DNA of 64,000 nt from Paraescarpia echinospica (GCA_020002185.1 CM034543.1:24882702-24946701); one strand, 5' to 3'. Counted from the stretch's first letter, positions 34,272 to 45,550 are shown. The notes: generated by a model not told the origin, from the sequence alone. Made by a program: numbers and translations.

Positions 34272-34876
34272 CCCCAATGACTTCATTACTAGGGTCGGAG
34301 GTCACCTCAGGTCAGAGGCACCGTCAAATAAAGGCACCAAATCTGTGGACGATGCTTTATATGCATGGTAGAATTCTATGCACCACTGTCTGCCATCATG
34401 CACACACAGGTACCCATGTTCAAAAACAACTTCACAGTACAAATGATGCCTGAACGCGATTAGATGCCACACGCACATGATTTGCATTGAATAAACACAG
34501 AAGTATAATTGTGATCTATCCCTACTGCAGCCCTAAACCCCTTGTGGGCCCTGGACTGGGAGCAGGGGGATAGGGAAGGAGGGCAGCGCACCCACGAGAC
34601 TGCAGCCAGGGATGTCTGCATGGCATGATGCATTGGGGAATTATTCGGTGTTCCCAAGGCAGTCATGAGCGTTCATCGAAACTATGCGGTAGCCATGGTA
34701 ACCATTCTTATCTTATACAGTGCAGTCAAAAGTCACTTGATCAATACAACTGGACATGTGGATAGACAGACAGAGGAAGTCACCAGTGGAGGAGACCATC
34801 AATTAGATTAACTTAGCACACAGGTCACTCTCGCAAGGCCAAACCCCAGGCTCATATCGTACTTTTCCTACACATA
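34272..34876. other. unique DNA with an X-box
   Basis: GC-richer than its surroundings at 34530-34640. A 68-codon minus frame (34460-34666) begins with MTALGTPNNSPMHH about 23 bp beyond the X-box on the minus strand, but I see no splice donor or family motif. No other feature recognised. Confidence 0.4.
34689..34702. promoter_or_regulatory. perfect RFX X-box palindrome
   Basis: GTAGCCATGGTAAC fits GTNRCC-AT-RGYAAC exactly. The right flank (CATTCTTATCTT) resembles that of the X-box-like site at 59140 (CATTGCTATCTT), so these two sites may share ancestry beyond the core. Confidence 0.5.
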
Positions 34877-36455
34877 GCCCCTACACCACTCACACAATGC
34901 AAGCCCCTACTTCACTCACACAACCCAAGTCCCTATTCCACTCACACAACCCAAGCCCCTACTCCACTCACACAACCCAAGCCACTATTCCACTCACACA
35001 ACCCAAGTCCATACTCCACTCACACAACCCAAGCCCCTACTACACTCACACAACCCAAGCCCTTACTCCACTCACACAACCCAAGCCCCTACTACACTCA
35101 CACAACCCAAGCCCCTACTCCACTCACACAACCCAAGTCCCTACTCCACTCACACAACCCAAGCCCCTACTCCACTCACACAACCCAAGCTCCTATTCCA
35201 CTCACACAACCCAAGTCCATACTCCACTCACACAACCCAAGCCCCTAATACAACTTACACAACCCAATCCCCTACTCCACTCACACAACCCAAGCCCATA
35301 CTATACTCACACAACCCAAGCCCCTATTCCACTCACACAACCCAAGTCCCTACTCTACTCACAACCCAAGACCTACTCCACTCACCCAACCCAAACCCCT
35401 ATTCCACTCACACAACCCAAGTCCCTACTCCACTCACACAACCCAAGCCCCTACTACACTCACACAACCCAAGCCCCTACTCCACTCACACAACCCAAGT
35501 CCCTACTCCACTCACACAACCCAAGCCACTACTCCACTCACACAACCCAAGCCCCTTCTCCCCTCACACAACCCAAGCCCCTACTCCACTCACACAACCC
35601 AAGTCCCTACTCAACTCACAAACCCAAGCCCCTACTCTACTCACACAACCCAAGCCCCTATTCCACTCACACAACCGAAGCCACTACTCCACTCACACAA
35701 CCCAAGCCCCTACTCCACTCACACAACCCAAGCCCCTATTCTACTCACACAACCCAAGCCCCTTCTTCACTCACACAACCCAAGTCCCTACTTCACTCAC
35801 ACAATCCAAGCCCCTTCTCCACTCACACAACACAAGCCCCTACTCAACTCACACAACTAAAGCCCCTACTCCACTCACACAACCCAAGCCCCTTCTCCTC
35901 TCACACAACCCAAGCCCCTACTCCACTCACACAACCAAGCCCCTATTCCACTCACACAACCGAAGCCCCTACTCCACTCACACAACCCAAGCCCCTTCTC
36001 CACTCACACAACCCAAGTCCCTACTCCACTCACACAACCCAAGCCACTACTCCACTCACACAACCCAAGCCCCTACTCAACTCACACAACCCAAGCCCCT
36101 ACTCAACTCACACAACCCAAGCCCCTTCTTCACTCACACAACCCAAGTCCCTACTCCACTCACACAACCCATGCCACTACTCCACTCACACAACCCAAGC
36201 CCCTACTCCACTCACACAACCCAAGCCCCTATTCCACTCACACAACCCAAGCCCCTTCTTCACTCACACAACCCAAGTCCCTACTCCACTCACACAACCC
36301 AAGCCCCTTCTCCACTCACACAACCCAAGTCCCTACTCCACTCACACAACCCAAGCCCCTACTCCACTCACACAACCCAAGTCCCTTCTCAACTCACACA
36401 ACTCAAGCCCCTATTCCACTACTGTATATCAAACCCCTATTCCCGTCCTCTAACC
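34877..36455. repeat. 26-bp minisatellite, about 59 copies
   Basis: Unit CTACTCCACTCACACAACCC plus AAGCCC, mostly exactly 26 bp. Since 26 is not a multiple of 3, a reading frame runs through three frames of the unit and gives a 26-residue superperiod (THTTQAP...LTQPKP...HSHNPSP). No frame has a stop, which yields a 518-codon open frame at 34897-36453. This is a consequence of the unit and I do not call it a gene. Confidence 0.95.
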
Positions 36456-36468
36456 CAAGCCCTTATTT

Positions 36469-36592
36469 GTGGAGCGTAATGGTGCAGTGTCTAGAGCATT
36501 GGACTTTCAACCGAGAGAACCCGGGTTCCAATCCTATGCTGCGGTGTCGAACTTTGGGCAAGTTCGTTCACTCTACGTTGCTCCAGTTTACT
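36469..36592 (+). mobile_element. tRNA-derived SINE, 5' part (copy B)
   Basis: Starts with a tRNA-like head: an A-box-like segment GGTGCAGTGTCTAGAGCA, an anticodon-arm-like GGACTTTCAACC, and the B-box GGGTTCCAATCC. It continues with GCTGCGG and the core motif TTTGGGCAAGTTCGTTCACT, reminiscent of CORE-SINEs (MIR-like TGGGCAAGTTACTT). It matches, in the opposite orientation, the element at 52893-53205. Only head and first core half are present. It sits between the main 26-bp array and a decayed continuation. Confidence 0.7.
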
Positions 36593-36765
36593 TTAACTTT
36601 ATTCCACGCCCCCACCCTAAGCCCTTTATCACTATCCTACATCCCAAAAACCTTATTCTATTCCTACACCCCAAATCCATATTTCCCTGCCATATCCAAA
36701 CCTCTATTCCTCATCTACATATCATGCCCCTATTCCCCGTACCACATCCAAAACTCAAATTATAC
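36593..36765. repeat. decayed C-rich continuation of the 26-bp array
   Basis: Words such as CACCCTAAGCCCTTTAT, CTACATCCCAAAAACC and CCATATCCAAACCTCTATTCC recur at 20-30-base intervals. They resemble the array unit on the other side of the SINE but are much more diverged. Confidence 0.5.
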
Positions 36766-37224
36766 ACCCGCAGGACTGACTGGGGTTATCTTCCCCAACA
36801 TTTCCCCTACAAAGTGTCAATGCCCCCAACCCCTTCAGTCACCCACCCTCCCTTCCCCTCCTGTTGCTTGCTGTTATCATTCCTCTTCCCCTGAGCCTCA
36901 GAGTTTCTCCAGAACTCCCTCTGGGCTCCAGGTAATGTTACTAAACTAAATATTTAGCAAGCTTGCTTTTCGTCACCAGAGGGAAAGGGGTTGAGGAGAG
37001 AGGTGGGGGGGGTCTGAGGACTGGGTGTAGCATTCTCAGCTGATGGGCTGCCAGAAACAAGGAGGATGTGATTCCCTGCAGAGTTGCTTCCCCAGAGAAG
37101 GACAGCTGGCTTGAAGGAAACACACACGGGAAATTATTAAATTACACCAATACTTCTGTTGTCCCTGAAATCTTCTCACATCTGACTGTACCTTTGCTAT
37201 CTTTACTAAATATTCTCCAAGTTA
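36766..37224. other. unique DNA
   Basis: Nothing recognised. A G-rich patch lies at 36985-37025. Small frames on both strands lack motifs. Confidence 0.4.
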
Positions 37225-37562
37225 GTATAGTGGAACCTCCTATCAAAGGTCAGCCTCGGGACTGGCCAAAAATGACATGAATAGTGACCTTATTGGCAGG
37301 ATTACCTTCCTGTACTTCACTGTTACAGAAATAATTTGGGACTCTCAGGGTGACCTTAGTTGCAAGGTGGCTGTATTACGGAGGTTTGACTGTACACTGT
37401 AATACATCAGCAATGTAAAACTGCAATCGTTTAACAGTTTGTCCCCATAACATGATAAACCTAATTGTCCGTAATCGTACATTTATCAACATAAGTTATT
37501 TTATTTATGAGAGAATTACGGAAGTTGGTACCATTTGAACTAATAAAAGAATATCAAATAAA
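37225..37562. mobile_element. dispersed repeat, copy 1, with mariner/pogo-like inverted ends
   Basis: About 335 bp shared with 46718-47045 at high identity (about 95 percent by eye). The left end GTATAGTGGAACCTCC (37225-37240) and an internal inverted copy GGAGGTTTGACTGTAC (37380-37395) form imperfect terminal inverted repeats of about 16 bp around a 171-bp module. TA next to CAGTCAAACCTCC is the style of pogo/Tigger MITEs. Homology continues another 165 bp beyond the second inverted repeat. No protein is encoded. Confidence 0.7.
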
Positions 37563-37583
37563 GAAAAGGGAAAGGTACTATGC

Positions 37584-37868
37584 ACAAGTGTGACACCAGC
37601 CTACCTGTATGGCCTAGAGACTATAGCAATGACAGAGAAACAACAGGAGAGGGCACCTGTGTGACACCAGCCTACCTGTATGGCCTAGAGACTATAGCAA
37701 TGACAGAGAAACAACAGGAGAGGGCACAAGTGTGACACCAGCCTACCTGTATGGCCTAGAGACTATAGCAATGACAGAGAAACAACAGGAGAGGGCACAA
37801 GTGTGACACCAGCCTACCTGTATGGCCTAGAGACTATAGCAATGACAGAGAAACAACAGGAGAGGGCA
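37584..37868 (+). repeat. 71-bp tandem repeat, 4 near-identical copies, derived from a LINE ORF
   Basis: TGACACC landmarks at 37591, 37662, 37733 and 37804 give an exact 71-bp period. In the phase that joins the downstream LINE reading, the unit encodes VTPAYLYGLETIAMTEKQQE and RAQ, a reverse-transcriptase-linked segment. The last copy runs straight into the unduplicated LINE sequence, so the array arose by local tandem amplification inside the element. Confidence 0.9.
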
Positions 37869-38330
37869 CAAGTGTACGAAAACAACTGGGTTAGTAGAAT
37901 TACGGGGGTAAGGAGAATAGATAAGTGAAGAGTGTAAGAGCTGAGGGAGGATGTTGGTGTGAAAGAAAGTTTCAAGAAGAAGTTGGTGAGAAGTCGGTTG
38001 AACTGGGCAGGACATGTGGAGCGAATGGGAGAAGAATGGATGGCAAAGAAACCAGATGCCCCGTTCCCGGAGAGTAGAGGGGAAAAGAAGACGAAGGCGA
38101 CCAAGACTGAGCTGGGAGGATTGCGAGAAGAGAGACCTGGAGGGATGGAAAGGGGAATGGAGGAAAAGAGCAAAAGACCGAGGAGAATGGAGAAGGGTGG
38201 CAGAGAAAGTAGTGCAAGTGCAATGAGGAGGAAGAGAGAGAAAGAAGAGGAAGAGAAAGAAAAGAAAATGTTGACATATCGAAGCCAGCCTCACCCCGAA
38301 GACAGGGAGCGATGAGGATAACAACAACAT
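37804..38330 (+). pseudogene. LINE fragment, C-terminal region of reverse transcriptase ORF plus 3' UTR
   Basis: Reading: YGLETIAMTEKQQERAQVYE, NNWVSRITGVRRIDK, two stops in *RV*ELRE, DVGVKESFKKKLVRSRLNWA, GHVERMGEEWMAKKPDA, then a frameshift into RRVEGKRRRRRPRLSWEDCE and KRDLEGWKGEWRKRAKDRGE. The WAGHVERM ... GKRRRxRPRxxWEDCxKRDL arrangement is the tail of a widespread non-LTR reverse transcriptase type in marine invertebrates, perhaps RTE-like; the clade is not settled from this piece. The 3' end (CCTCACCCCGAAGACAGGGA ... AACAACAAC) also matches the fragment at 56722-57072. Dead copy. Confidence 0.8.
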
Positions 38331-38840
38331 CTTACATATCGCACATTAACTCCCACCATACTGGCTGAGTGATCGAATCCTGAAAGCCAAAACACTGTGG
38401 GAAAACACATCTGACATTAAGCATGGTTTACGCACTTGAGGACGCATTAAACACAAAACCTACAGATAATGTGTTGGTCTAACAAGGGTTTTATTTCCAG
38501 CAGACATTCCATGTCACTTCAGCAACATTTAATGTCCCATATCAAATTTTTAACCATCTATTAACCGGACTGAGGATATTTTTATGGAACATAATTTATG
38601 GCATCCAGGGTGGAAAGTAAATACCATATACTTATAAAGTGTACTCTGAACTGAAAAGGACAACAAATCACCCCACACATAATGTCTCCGTAAGGAGTAA
38701 TAACATACTTAATCATATGCTTCATGCTACGCCTCTATATTTCAGGGAAATCAAAGATAACCGGTGTAGAAATATGAAAACAAATGTACAAAATATTAAA
38801 AGACGTTGAGAAACAAAATCACTATTTCTACTGTACTGTA
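38331..38840. other. unique DNA, nothing recognised
   Basis: AT-rich single-copy sequence between the LINE fragment and the 85-bp array. Confidence 0.4.
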
Positions 38841-39360
38841 GTCAAATACTGTACTTGTGACAATTGCTGCCCTGGTTTATGCTCCATGGTGTGGGATGAG
38901 GGGTACGCTATTGTATGTTTGGTAGGTCAAATACTGTACTTGTGACAATTGCTGCCCTGGTTTATGCTCCATGGTGTGGGATGAGGGGTACGCTATTGTA
39001 TGTTTGGTAGGTCAAATACTGTACTTGTGACAATTGCTGCCCTGGTTTATGCTCCATGGTGTGGGATGAGGGGTACGCTATTGTATGTTTGGTAGGTCAA
39101 ATACTGTACTTGTGACAATTGCTGCCCTGGTTTATGCTCCATGGTGTGGGATGAGGGGTACGCTATTGTATGTTTGGTAGGTCAAATACTGTACTTGTGA
39201 CAATTGCTGCCCTGGTTTATGCTCCATGGTGTGGGATGAGGGGTACGCTATTGTATGGCTGGTAGGTCAAATACTGTACTTGTGACAATTGCTGCCCTGG
39301 TTTGTGCTCCATGGTGTGGGATGAGGGGTACACTATTGTATGGCTTATACGTCAAATACC
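38841..39360. repeat. 85-bp tandem repeat, 6 copies
   Basis: Copies start at 38841, 38926, 39011, 39096, 39181 and 39266 (GTCAAATACTGTACTTGTGA ...). The first five are essentially identical and only the last is diverged, indicating recent expansion. Confidence 0.96.
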
Positions 39361-39682
39361 TTGACTTCAACTTGCTGGAATCATTTAAGGAATGAATACA
39401 CAGGACAGAGGAAGGGGAACTATGACAACATGGAATACAACACACCGAGAAGATGTGACAAAGTGTCACATCATGTTAACGAAACAAATTCTGTTGAGAC
39501 AGATAATAAAAAACACAGCTTACAACGGCGAGATTGAAGACACATCAACGTAATTCCTGTGAAAAGTTAATGTAAAATTATAAAAACCGGCTGCCAAGAC
39601 TTGATGAAGTGGTGAGGCTTGATGATGGGTAAAAAGTACATAGAGATTACGTCATGGGAATATGTACAGAGTACAGACAGTA
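39361..39682. other. unique DNA
   Basis: Nothing recognised. Confidence 0.4.
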
Positions 39683-39767
39683 AACACACACACACACACA
39701 TACATGCATGCACACACAGGCATACACGCACACATGCATGCACGCACATGCACGCACATACATACTG
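39683..39767. repeat. CA/CATGCA microsatellite
   Basis: ACACAC and CATGCATGCACGCA units. Confidence 0.85.
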
Positions 39768-39782
39768 GGAGCCTCCAGGTGA

Positions 39783-40432
39783 CACCAACTCAAGACTATC
39801 AATGTGTCACCAACTCAAAATGTCAATGTGTCACCAACTCAAGACTTTCAATGTGTCACCAACTCAAAATGTTAATGTGTCGTAAACTCAGGACTGTCAA
39901 TGTGTCACTAACTCAAGATTGTTAATGTGTCACCAATGCAAGACTTCAATGTGTCATCAACTCAACATGCCAATGTGTCATAAACTCAGGACTGTCAATG
40001 TTTCACTAACTCAAGACTGTTAATGTGTCACCAACTCAAGACTGTCAATGTTTCACCAACTCAAGACTGTCAATGTGTCACCAACTCAAAATGTCAATAT
40101 GTCATAAACTCAGGACTGCCAATGTGTCACCAACCCAAGACTCTCAATGTTTCACCAACTCAAGACTGTCAATGTGTCACCATATCAAAATGTCAATGTG
40201 TGTTAAACTCAAGACTGTCAATGTGTTACCAACGCAAGAGTTTTAGACTGTCAATGTGTCACCAACGCAAGAGTTTTAGACTGTCAATGTGTCACCAACT
40301 CAAAATGACAATGTGTCATAAACTTAGAACTGTCAATGCGTCACTAACTTAAGGCTGTTAATGTGTCAACAACCCAAAATTGTCAATGTGTCATCAACTC
40401 AAGACTGTCAATGTGTGACCAACTCAACACTG
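39783..40432. repeat. 22-25-bp minisatellite, about 26 copies
   Basis: Unit CAATGTGTCACCAACTCAAG followed by ACTGT (25 bp) or AATGT (22-bp variant lacking three bases), alternating in irregular order. One 34-bp variant containing CGCAAGAGTTTTAGACTGTC is tandemly duplicated near 40230-40280. Confidence 0.93.
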
Positions 40433-41476
40433 TCACTATTAGCATTGATCATTGTTTGACAGAATGTTAACTAGTTATTTATTACTAATTAATGGTAGGA
40501 CTAATCTTGATAAACTGCTCAACCATTCAATAGGATACGCTGCCAAACTATGTTTGTGTTACAAATGCAAGTTCCCTATGAAAGTCACCGCAGCTTCATA
40601 TACCACTGATGTATAACCACATGTCGAGAGGACTGTCTGGGTGAGGACTCCACTGAATGTCCTCACTGCCACCCCCCCACACCCTGTGTTTACCAACATA
40701 CTCTCATCTCCCCCTCACTGCAATCATACCTGTGTACCCCACCAATAAACACACCAATCAAAGCTACCCACAAGTTCAACAGTTGCAAAATTCACTGTTC
40801 TACCTCAAATTTGACAATATCTTCTTTACCTAGAGATGTTAAGGGTCAGGTCATAAAATCGTAAATTCCAAAAAACATGTTTCAACCTCCACAGATCAAA
40901 TGTCCCCCTAATGGTGGCAATAAAAAAAGCTTTACTCTTGACGATACTAACCACTGATGCACCATTCGGAGATAACACTATCAAGGGATGTTGAAATGAC
41001 AAAGAAAAAACACAATAATAGATGAGTTTGTGTCTTGCGGTATCTGCCCTGGCAAGACAGAGATCTTGGCAGGGCTTGGGCCTAGGCACGATGAACCACA
41101 ACTGGTAATAAAACATAAAAGAAATAAGAACGAAGGGTGACAAACTGACAGGCTCAGAGTGATCAATCAGAAAAAAGCACTGGTTTGATTCTCTCTTTGT
41201 TAAACGGTATCAAATTGTGTGGCAACTGAGTAACTATAAACTGCAATTTCTGTAGAACTGTGGTTATTATAAATATAAATGTGTTTTCATATGCAGCTTG
41301 AGTTCTGCCAGCCTTAGTGCGGTCAAATTTCCTTATTCACGGATGACATAGAAATACACTTACACATACAAAGTGTATGCATAAATACATTAATTTTACT
41401 CTTGTTACCTGTACTGCACATACATGCTACGGATGTACACATATGTACAAGCACAGACATGTACGCATGTCACAAA
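40433..41476. other. unique DNA, no gene recognised
   Basis: A 105-codon minus frame at 40826-41143 (KLIYYCVFSLSFQHPLIVLS, VVSIVKSKAFFIATIRGTF) is hydrophobic but lacks splice or family support. 41405-41475 is rich in ACATATGTAC/ACATGTACGC words. Confidence 0.4.
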
Positions 41477-42278
41477 GACATAACTTGAATCATCATCTTT
41501 ATGCTGATGATACTCAGATCTACATTTCGTTGGCTACCCCAGATACAAATCGCTCCCTTAACCAACTTAGTGATTGCATCCAAGATATCTTCCACTGGAT
41601 GACTGACAACAAGTTGAAATTAAATGCAAATAAAACTGAATTGATCATTATTGGTACTCCAATGCAGCGCAGTAAACTGGATGTTTTTTCCCTACGTGTA
41701 TTTTGAATCAGTATATCACGCCAGCAACGTCGGTGCGGAATCTACGAGTGATCTTTGATAGTAACTTCAATTTCCGACAACACATATCTCAAACATGTCG
41801 CTGCTGCTTTTATCATATTCGTGATCTTCGCCGTATTCGTCGGTATATGTCATTTTCTGTTGCTAAAACTATTGCAACAGCGCTTGTTAGCAGCAGACTT
41901 GACTATTGCAATTCCCTCCTTTATAATATCGCTAGCAAGAGTAGTTACAAGATCTCCTCGTTTTTCTCGTTCTGTATTACTTTGCATTGGCTTCCTGTAC
42001 GATGTCGTATAATATTTAAGATCTGTACCATTACATACCAGGCACTGTCCAGTAAGCAACCATCTTATTTGCATTCATTACTTACTCCTGTAAGAAAACC
42101 TATCCAGCTTCGATCATCTAGTTCTGACCTACTTTTTGTTCCTAGAGTCAACACAAACATTGGAACTAGGGCTTTTTCTGTTGCTGCATCAACTCTTAGT
42201 GTTAGATCAGTTGAAAATATTACAAAATTCCGTTGTCATATAAAAAATTATCTTTACAACCTTGCTTATCCACCGTAG
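41477..42278 (+). pseudogene. L2-like reverse transcriptase, frameshifted and internally deleted
   Basis: Two in-phase-broken frames meet at 41703-41706. Around 41930 the text jumps from LLYNIASK into LARVVTRSPRFSRSV, read one frame over, skipping the usual linker between these blocks, and returns at LHWLPVR. This is consistent with a small deletion plus compensating indels. Near 42190 AASTLSVRSVEN lacks the usual block containing a WNSLP-like motif, another deletion of about 20 bases. The catalytic YADD is intact but the N-terminal endonuclease and palm are missing. Confidence 0.82.
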
Positions 42279-42424
42279 CTCCCTAGCGCCTTGACCCATC
42301 TGTTGACAATTGGAATACTACTTATGGATTTTGAGATTGACCAATCCTTTTGTTTTGATGCGCCTCTGAGCTTGGTTTCCAAGGATTTAGGCACAATAGA
42401 AGTTATCTTATTATTATTATTATA
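41477..42424 (+). mobile_element. L2-like LINE fragment, 3' half of ORF2 with ATT tail
   Basis: Begins inside the reverse transcriptase at LNHHLYADDTQIYISLATP (catalytic YADD), then HWMTDNKLKLNANKTELIII, RNLRVIFDSNFNFRQHISQT, FYHIRDLRRIRRYMSFSVAK, SRLDYCNSLLYNIASK, TLHWLPVRCRIIFKICTITY, PSYLHSLLTPVRKPIQLRSS and KFRCHIKNYLYNLAYPP. The 3' UTR ends in a TTATTATTATTATTAT tail at 42408-42424. This order is characteristic of L2/CR1-group elements, and the copy is 5'-truncated as is usual for LINEs. Confidence 0.88.
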
Positions 42425-42565
42425 TTGCACACATATATACACACACCACATGCATGCACAAACACGTGCATGAACACACTCGCACGCACACACGCACACG
42501 AACAGATGCACACAGACAGACGCACACAAACACATGCGCACAAACACACGCGCACAAACACACAC
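42425..42565. repeat. CA/ACACGC microsatellite
   Basis: ACACAC with GCACACG, CAGACAG and ACACGCGCAC interruptions, directly following the LINE tail. Confidence 0.9.
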
Positions 42566-42970
42566 TTACTTATGTCACCTGTTACACCTAATCCATAATA
42601 CTGAAGACATACAGGAAGATTAGTGCCACCGACTCCTCAATGGTGACATTTAAAGCCTGTTGATATTCCACCAGCGTCAGTGGTCAAACTCGAGCCAAGT
42701 CTAATCTTCTAACCACCTCGTCCCACCAGAGTGACCAGAATGACCGGTCACACCAGAGTGACCGAAGTGACCAGAATGACCAGAGTGACCGGGGAACCAT
42801 TTCTCTCTCACTCTTATGAACTCATTAGTCCAGTTTTGCTCTTTAAAATCGCTTTGCAAATACCCCATTTATCGAGGACACATTTATTCATTTTGTGGTC
42901 AAACAGTGTTATTTTATTAAAGATGTTCACTGCCTGATATGCAGTCTATTTTACCTAAGTTGACAAAGCA
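42566..42970. other. unique DNA with a GTGACCAGA repeat
   Basis: 42728-42800 holds about seven copies of a 9-10-bp GTGACCAGA word. The remainder shows nothing recognisable. Confidence 0.5.
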
Positions 42971-43446
42971 CTGCCTAGGGCCTGTCACTAGTCTAGTGGG
43001 ATCAAATGTACTGCCTAGGGCCTGTCACTAGTCTAGTGGGATCAAATGTACTGCCTAGGGCCTGTCACTAGTCTAGTGGGATCAAATGTACTGCCTAGGG
43101 CCTGTCACTAGTCTAGTGGGATCAAATGTACTGCCTAGGGCCTGTCACTAGTCTAGTGGGATCAAATGTACTGCCTAGGGCCTGTCACTAGTCTAGTGGG
43201 ATCAAATGTACTGCCTAGGGCCTGTCACTAGTCTAGTGGGATCAAATGTACTGCCTAGGGCCTGTCACTAGTCTAGTGGGATCAAATGTACTGCCTAGGG
43301 CCTGTCACTAGTCTAGTGGGATCAAATGTACTGCCTAGGGCCTGCCACTAGTCTAGTGGGATCAAATGCACTGCCTAGGGCCTGTCACTAGTCTAGTGGG
43401 ATCAAATGTACTGCCTAGGGCCTGTCACTAGTCTAGTGGGATCAAA
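42971..43446. repeat. 40-bp tandem repeat, 12 copies, hairpin-forming
   Basis: Perfect 40-bp period from CTGCCTAGGGCCTGTCACTA; only two substitutions in 12 copies. Each unit has CACTAGTCTAGTG, a 6-bp inverted repeat around one T, and a CCTAGG palindrome. Confidence 0.98.
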
Positions 43447-43949
43447 ATGGTTCTTATCCAGTGCATTAAGTAACACTGCCAGCCATTCCAGTTCATATAC
43501 AAGCAAAAACGAAATGTGATAAAAAGACTGGCATTCCAGTTCTTATAAAATACAGATGTGGAATAGGAGATTGCACTTTGGAACGATTCTCCAAAAAAAT
43601 TTAAGGCAAACACCACTAATGAATGCCAAAGTATACACTGGGAAAGCCAACTCAAGTGGGGACAGATCGGCATTTGTGTTTCCATCGGCAACCATGTTTA
43701 TCTATTTAGTGCTGTACGCAAAATGACAATTTTGATTTCATTCCATCCAGCACATGCGGTGCCTGTCATGTCACTAATCTACTGTAGAGATTTTGTTCAA
43801 TCCTACAATTTGTTCTCCTAAAAATCAACATCTCCCTGTCGGATGTTGCAAAACAAGATTTTGTCTCCATATGCCGGGGACATTGTACCATTGCCAGGCC
43901 CACACACTGTCAGCATGCATCCAGACTTGTAGGTTTCTAATCTACACAG
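43447..43949. other. unique DNA, no gene recognised
   Basis: An 87-codon minus frame covers 43428-43691 (FALNFFGESFQSAISYSTSV). The words ACTGCCAGCCATTCCAGTTC and ACTGGCATTCCAGTTCTTAT show a short internal duplication. I cannot assign a family. Confidence 0.35.
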
Positions 43950-44245
43950 AGAGGTAAGTTCTTATATAGCGCAGTATCCAGTCCTTAGGTCTGCTCAGAG
44001 TGTTTTACACTTTACTCCCTGGCAGACCTGTTCATTAGAATACCATCTTGACTTGTCTGAGAAGCATTCAGCCATGCTGTTGTTACTGCATAAAGACTAC
44101 CCATGCACAAATATCCACCACTGTCTATAGGTAGGTACTCATTCATAGAGCTGAGTGTGCTGGTGCAACGAGGCGTGAATGAACTTGCCCAAGGAATCTC
44201 TCGGCTGAGAATCTCAGGTTCCTTATAACAGTTGTAGTTTGTTCA
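43950..44245 (-). mobile_element. tRNA-derived SINE, 5'-truncated (copy C)
   Basis: Read on the minus strand it runs CTTGGGCAAGTTCATTCACG, TCGTTGCACCAG, GAATGAGTACCTACCTATAG, GGTGGATATTTGTGCATGGG, GCATGGCTGAATGCTTCTCA, AGTAAAGTGTAAAACACTCT and GAGCAGACC, ending CGCTATATAAGAACTTACCT. The same blocks in the same order occur at 52893-53205, and the 3' part at 51985-52120. The tRNA head is largely missing. The GCGCTATATAAG end looks like a LINE-borrowed 3' tail. Confidence 0.8.
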
Positions 44246-45550
44246 AAACTATTTTTTCCAAGTGCAAAAGATCCTAGAAAAACATCTTAAAATTAGGGAC
44301 TTTATTCTTAAACCATGGACCCAGGAATAAAACACGGGTCTATCCCCTGTGTTGAGAGAAATCGAGAGAGTGAGTCTGACGGGATGATCCGTAATGATCC
44401 TTGTAGGTACAATCTGTAGCATCCTCTCACAGATTAATGGGGCTGTCAGAAGCCTGGGACAGAGTTAGGTGGAAATGGGCCAATAAGAGATAACTAGACC
44501 CAGGCCCTGGCTGTTGATACTGGTGCTTATGACTTAAGACCTGCTTATGACTTAAGTGCTGCTGGCTTGTGTAAATCAAGGGAGAGAGACCAGGGGCTGG
44601 GTGTGGGCAGGGAGACAGGCTGGGAGAGGAAGTAGGCACATACTAAGGTGGGAGGAGGGTGTGCGTTATACCCCCAGATGTAAATCATCATTACATGTCA
44701 TCAAAGCCTGCTCAGCCACAGTTGACACAATGAAACTAATTTGCTTCTGGGCTTGAGCTACACAAGTAGAGTACCAGTGATTCTGAAATATTAATTAATT
44801 ACCCTTTCGAGGAGTTTTTATACCCTAAAAAATTGTTCTGAACAGGGAAAAGGACATATCTGAAGACTACAACATTTATGAGAAAGTCAGTGTTACAAAC
44901 ACAAACACAGCCGTACACCCTTTACTAGTGCGGGATGAAATATGCTGCTTGTCTACACCATTGCTGATATCTTGTCTCCTTGTTTGTCCCAATGTCCCTG
45001 CTTTCACCCCACCCCACCCTTACCCACACCATCCCACCCCTACCCACCCACAATCCACCCCCACCCTTACCCATCCCCAGTACCCCAGTTGCATGGCTCA
45101 ATGCCCTGACATCCAATCTACTGCTGTTGATAAGTGTTGATTCTCCCTGTGGTGTTGGGGGTGGTGACTGCCTGCTGTACACTACTGGGGGGGGGGGGTT
45201 GACATGTGGTCTCTGTGGTGGAATATTCTTACACAAGCCCTGTCTTTATTCCCCCATCAATCAATGTAGCCATAATCAGGTCATTAGTTAGTTGTGACAT
45301 CAGTGGGTTTATTCCTACAACTGCAGTCATAGTTTATTCAAGTGTCTTCTTGATTGTGACTTCTGTTTACACTAAACAACACACTAACTTCCTGGCTAGA
45401 AAATAGTTACAGTTTTATACATAAACGACTCAAAAGAAAACCGCAAGATGTCTGCCGACTAAGTAAGAATTTCCAATAACAGCTATGGTCAAACGTACAC
45501 TTTTGATTCCATAAAACGACATAAAATAAAACTGACTGTCCTATTTCACA
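44246..45550. other. unique DNA with small simple repeats
   Basis: GCTTATGACTTAAG is duplicated at 44522-44556. A C-rich CCACCC/TTACCC tract lies at 45003-45082. A run of ten G lies at 45187-45198. No gene recognised. Confidence 0.5.

Noticed and set aside
34897..36453. 518-codon plus frame of Thr/Pro/His/Ser repeats
   Set aside because: The 26-bp unit is stop-free in all frames; the 26-residue superperiod is a mechanical result, and frames stay open through substitutions that change residues freely.
36469..36545. Functional tRNA gene
   Set aside because: A and B boxes are recognisable but the acceptor and anticodon stems do not pair well, and the sequence continues into a SINE core.
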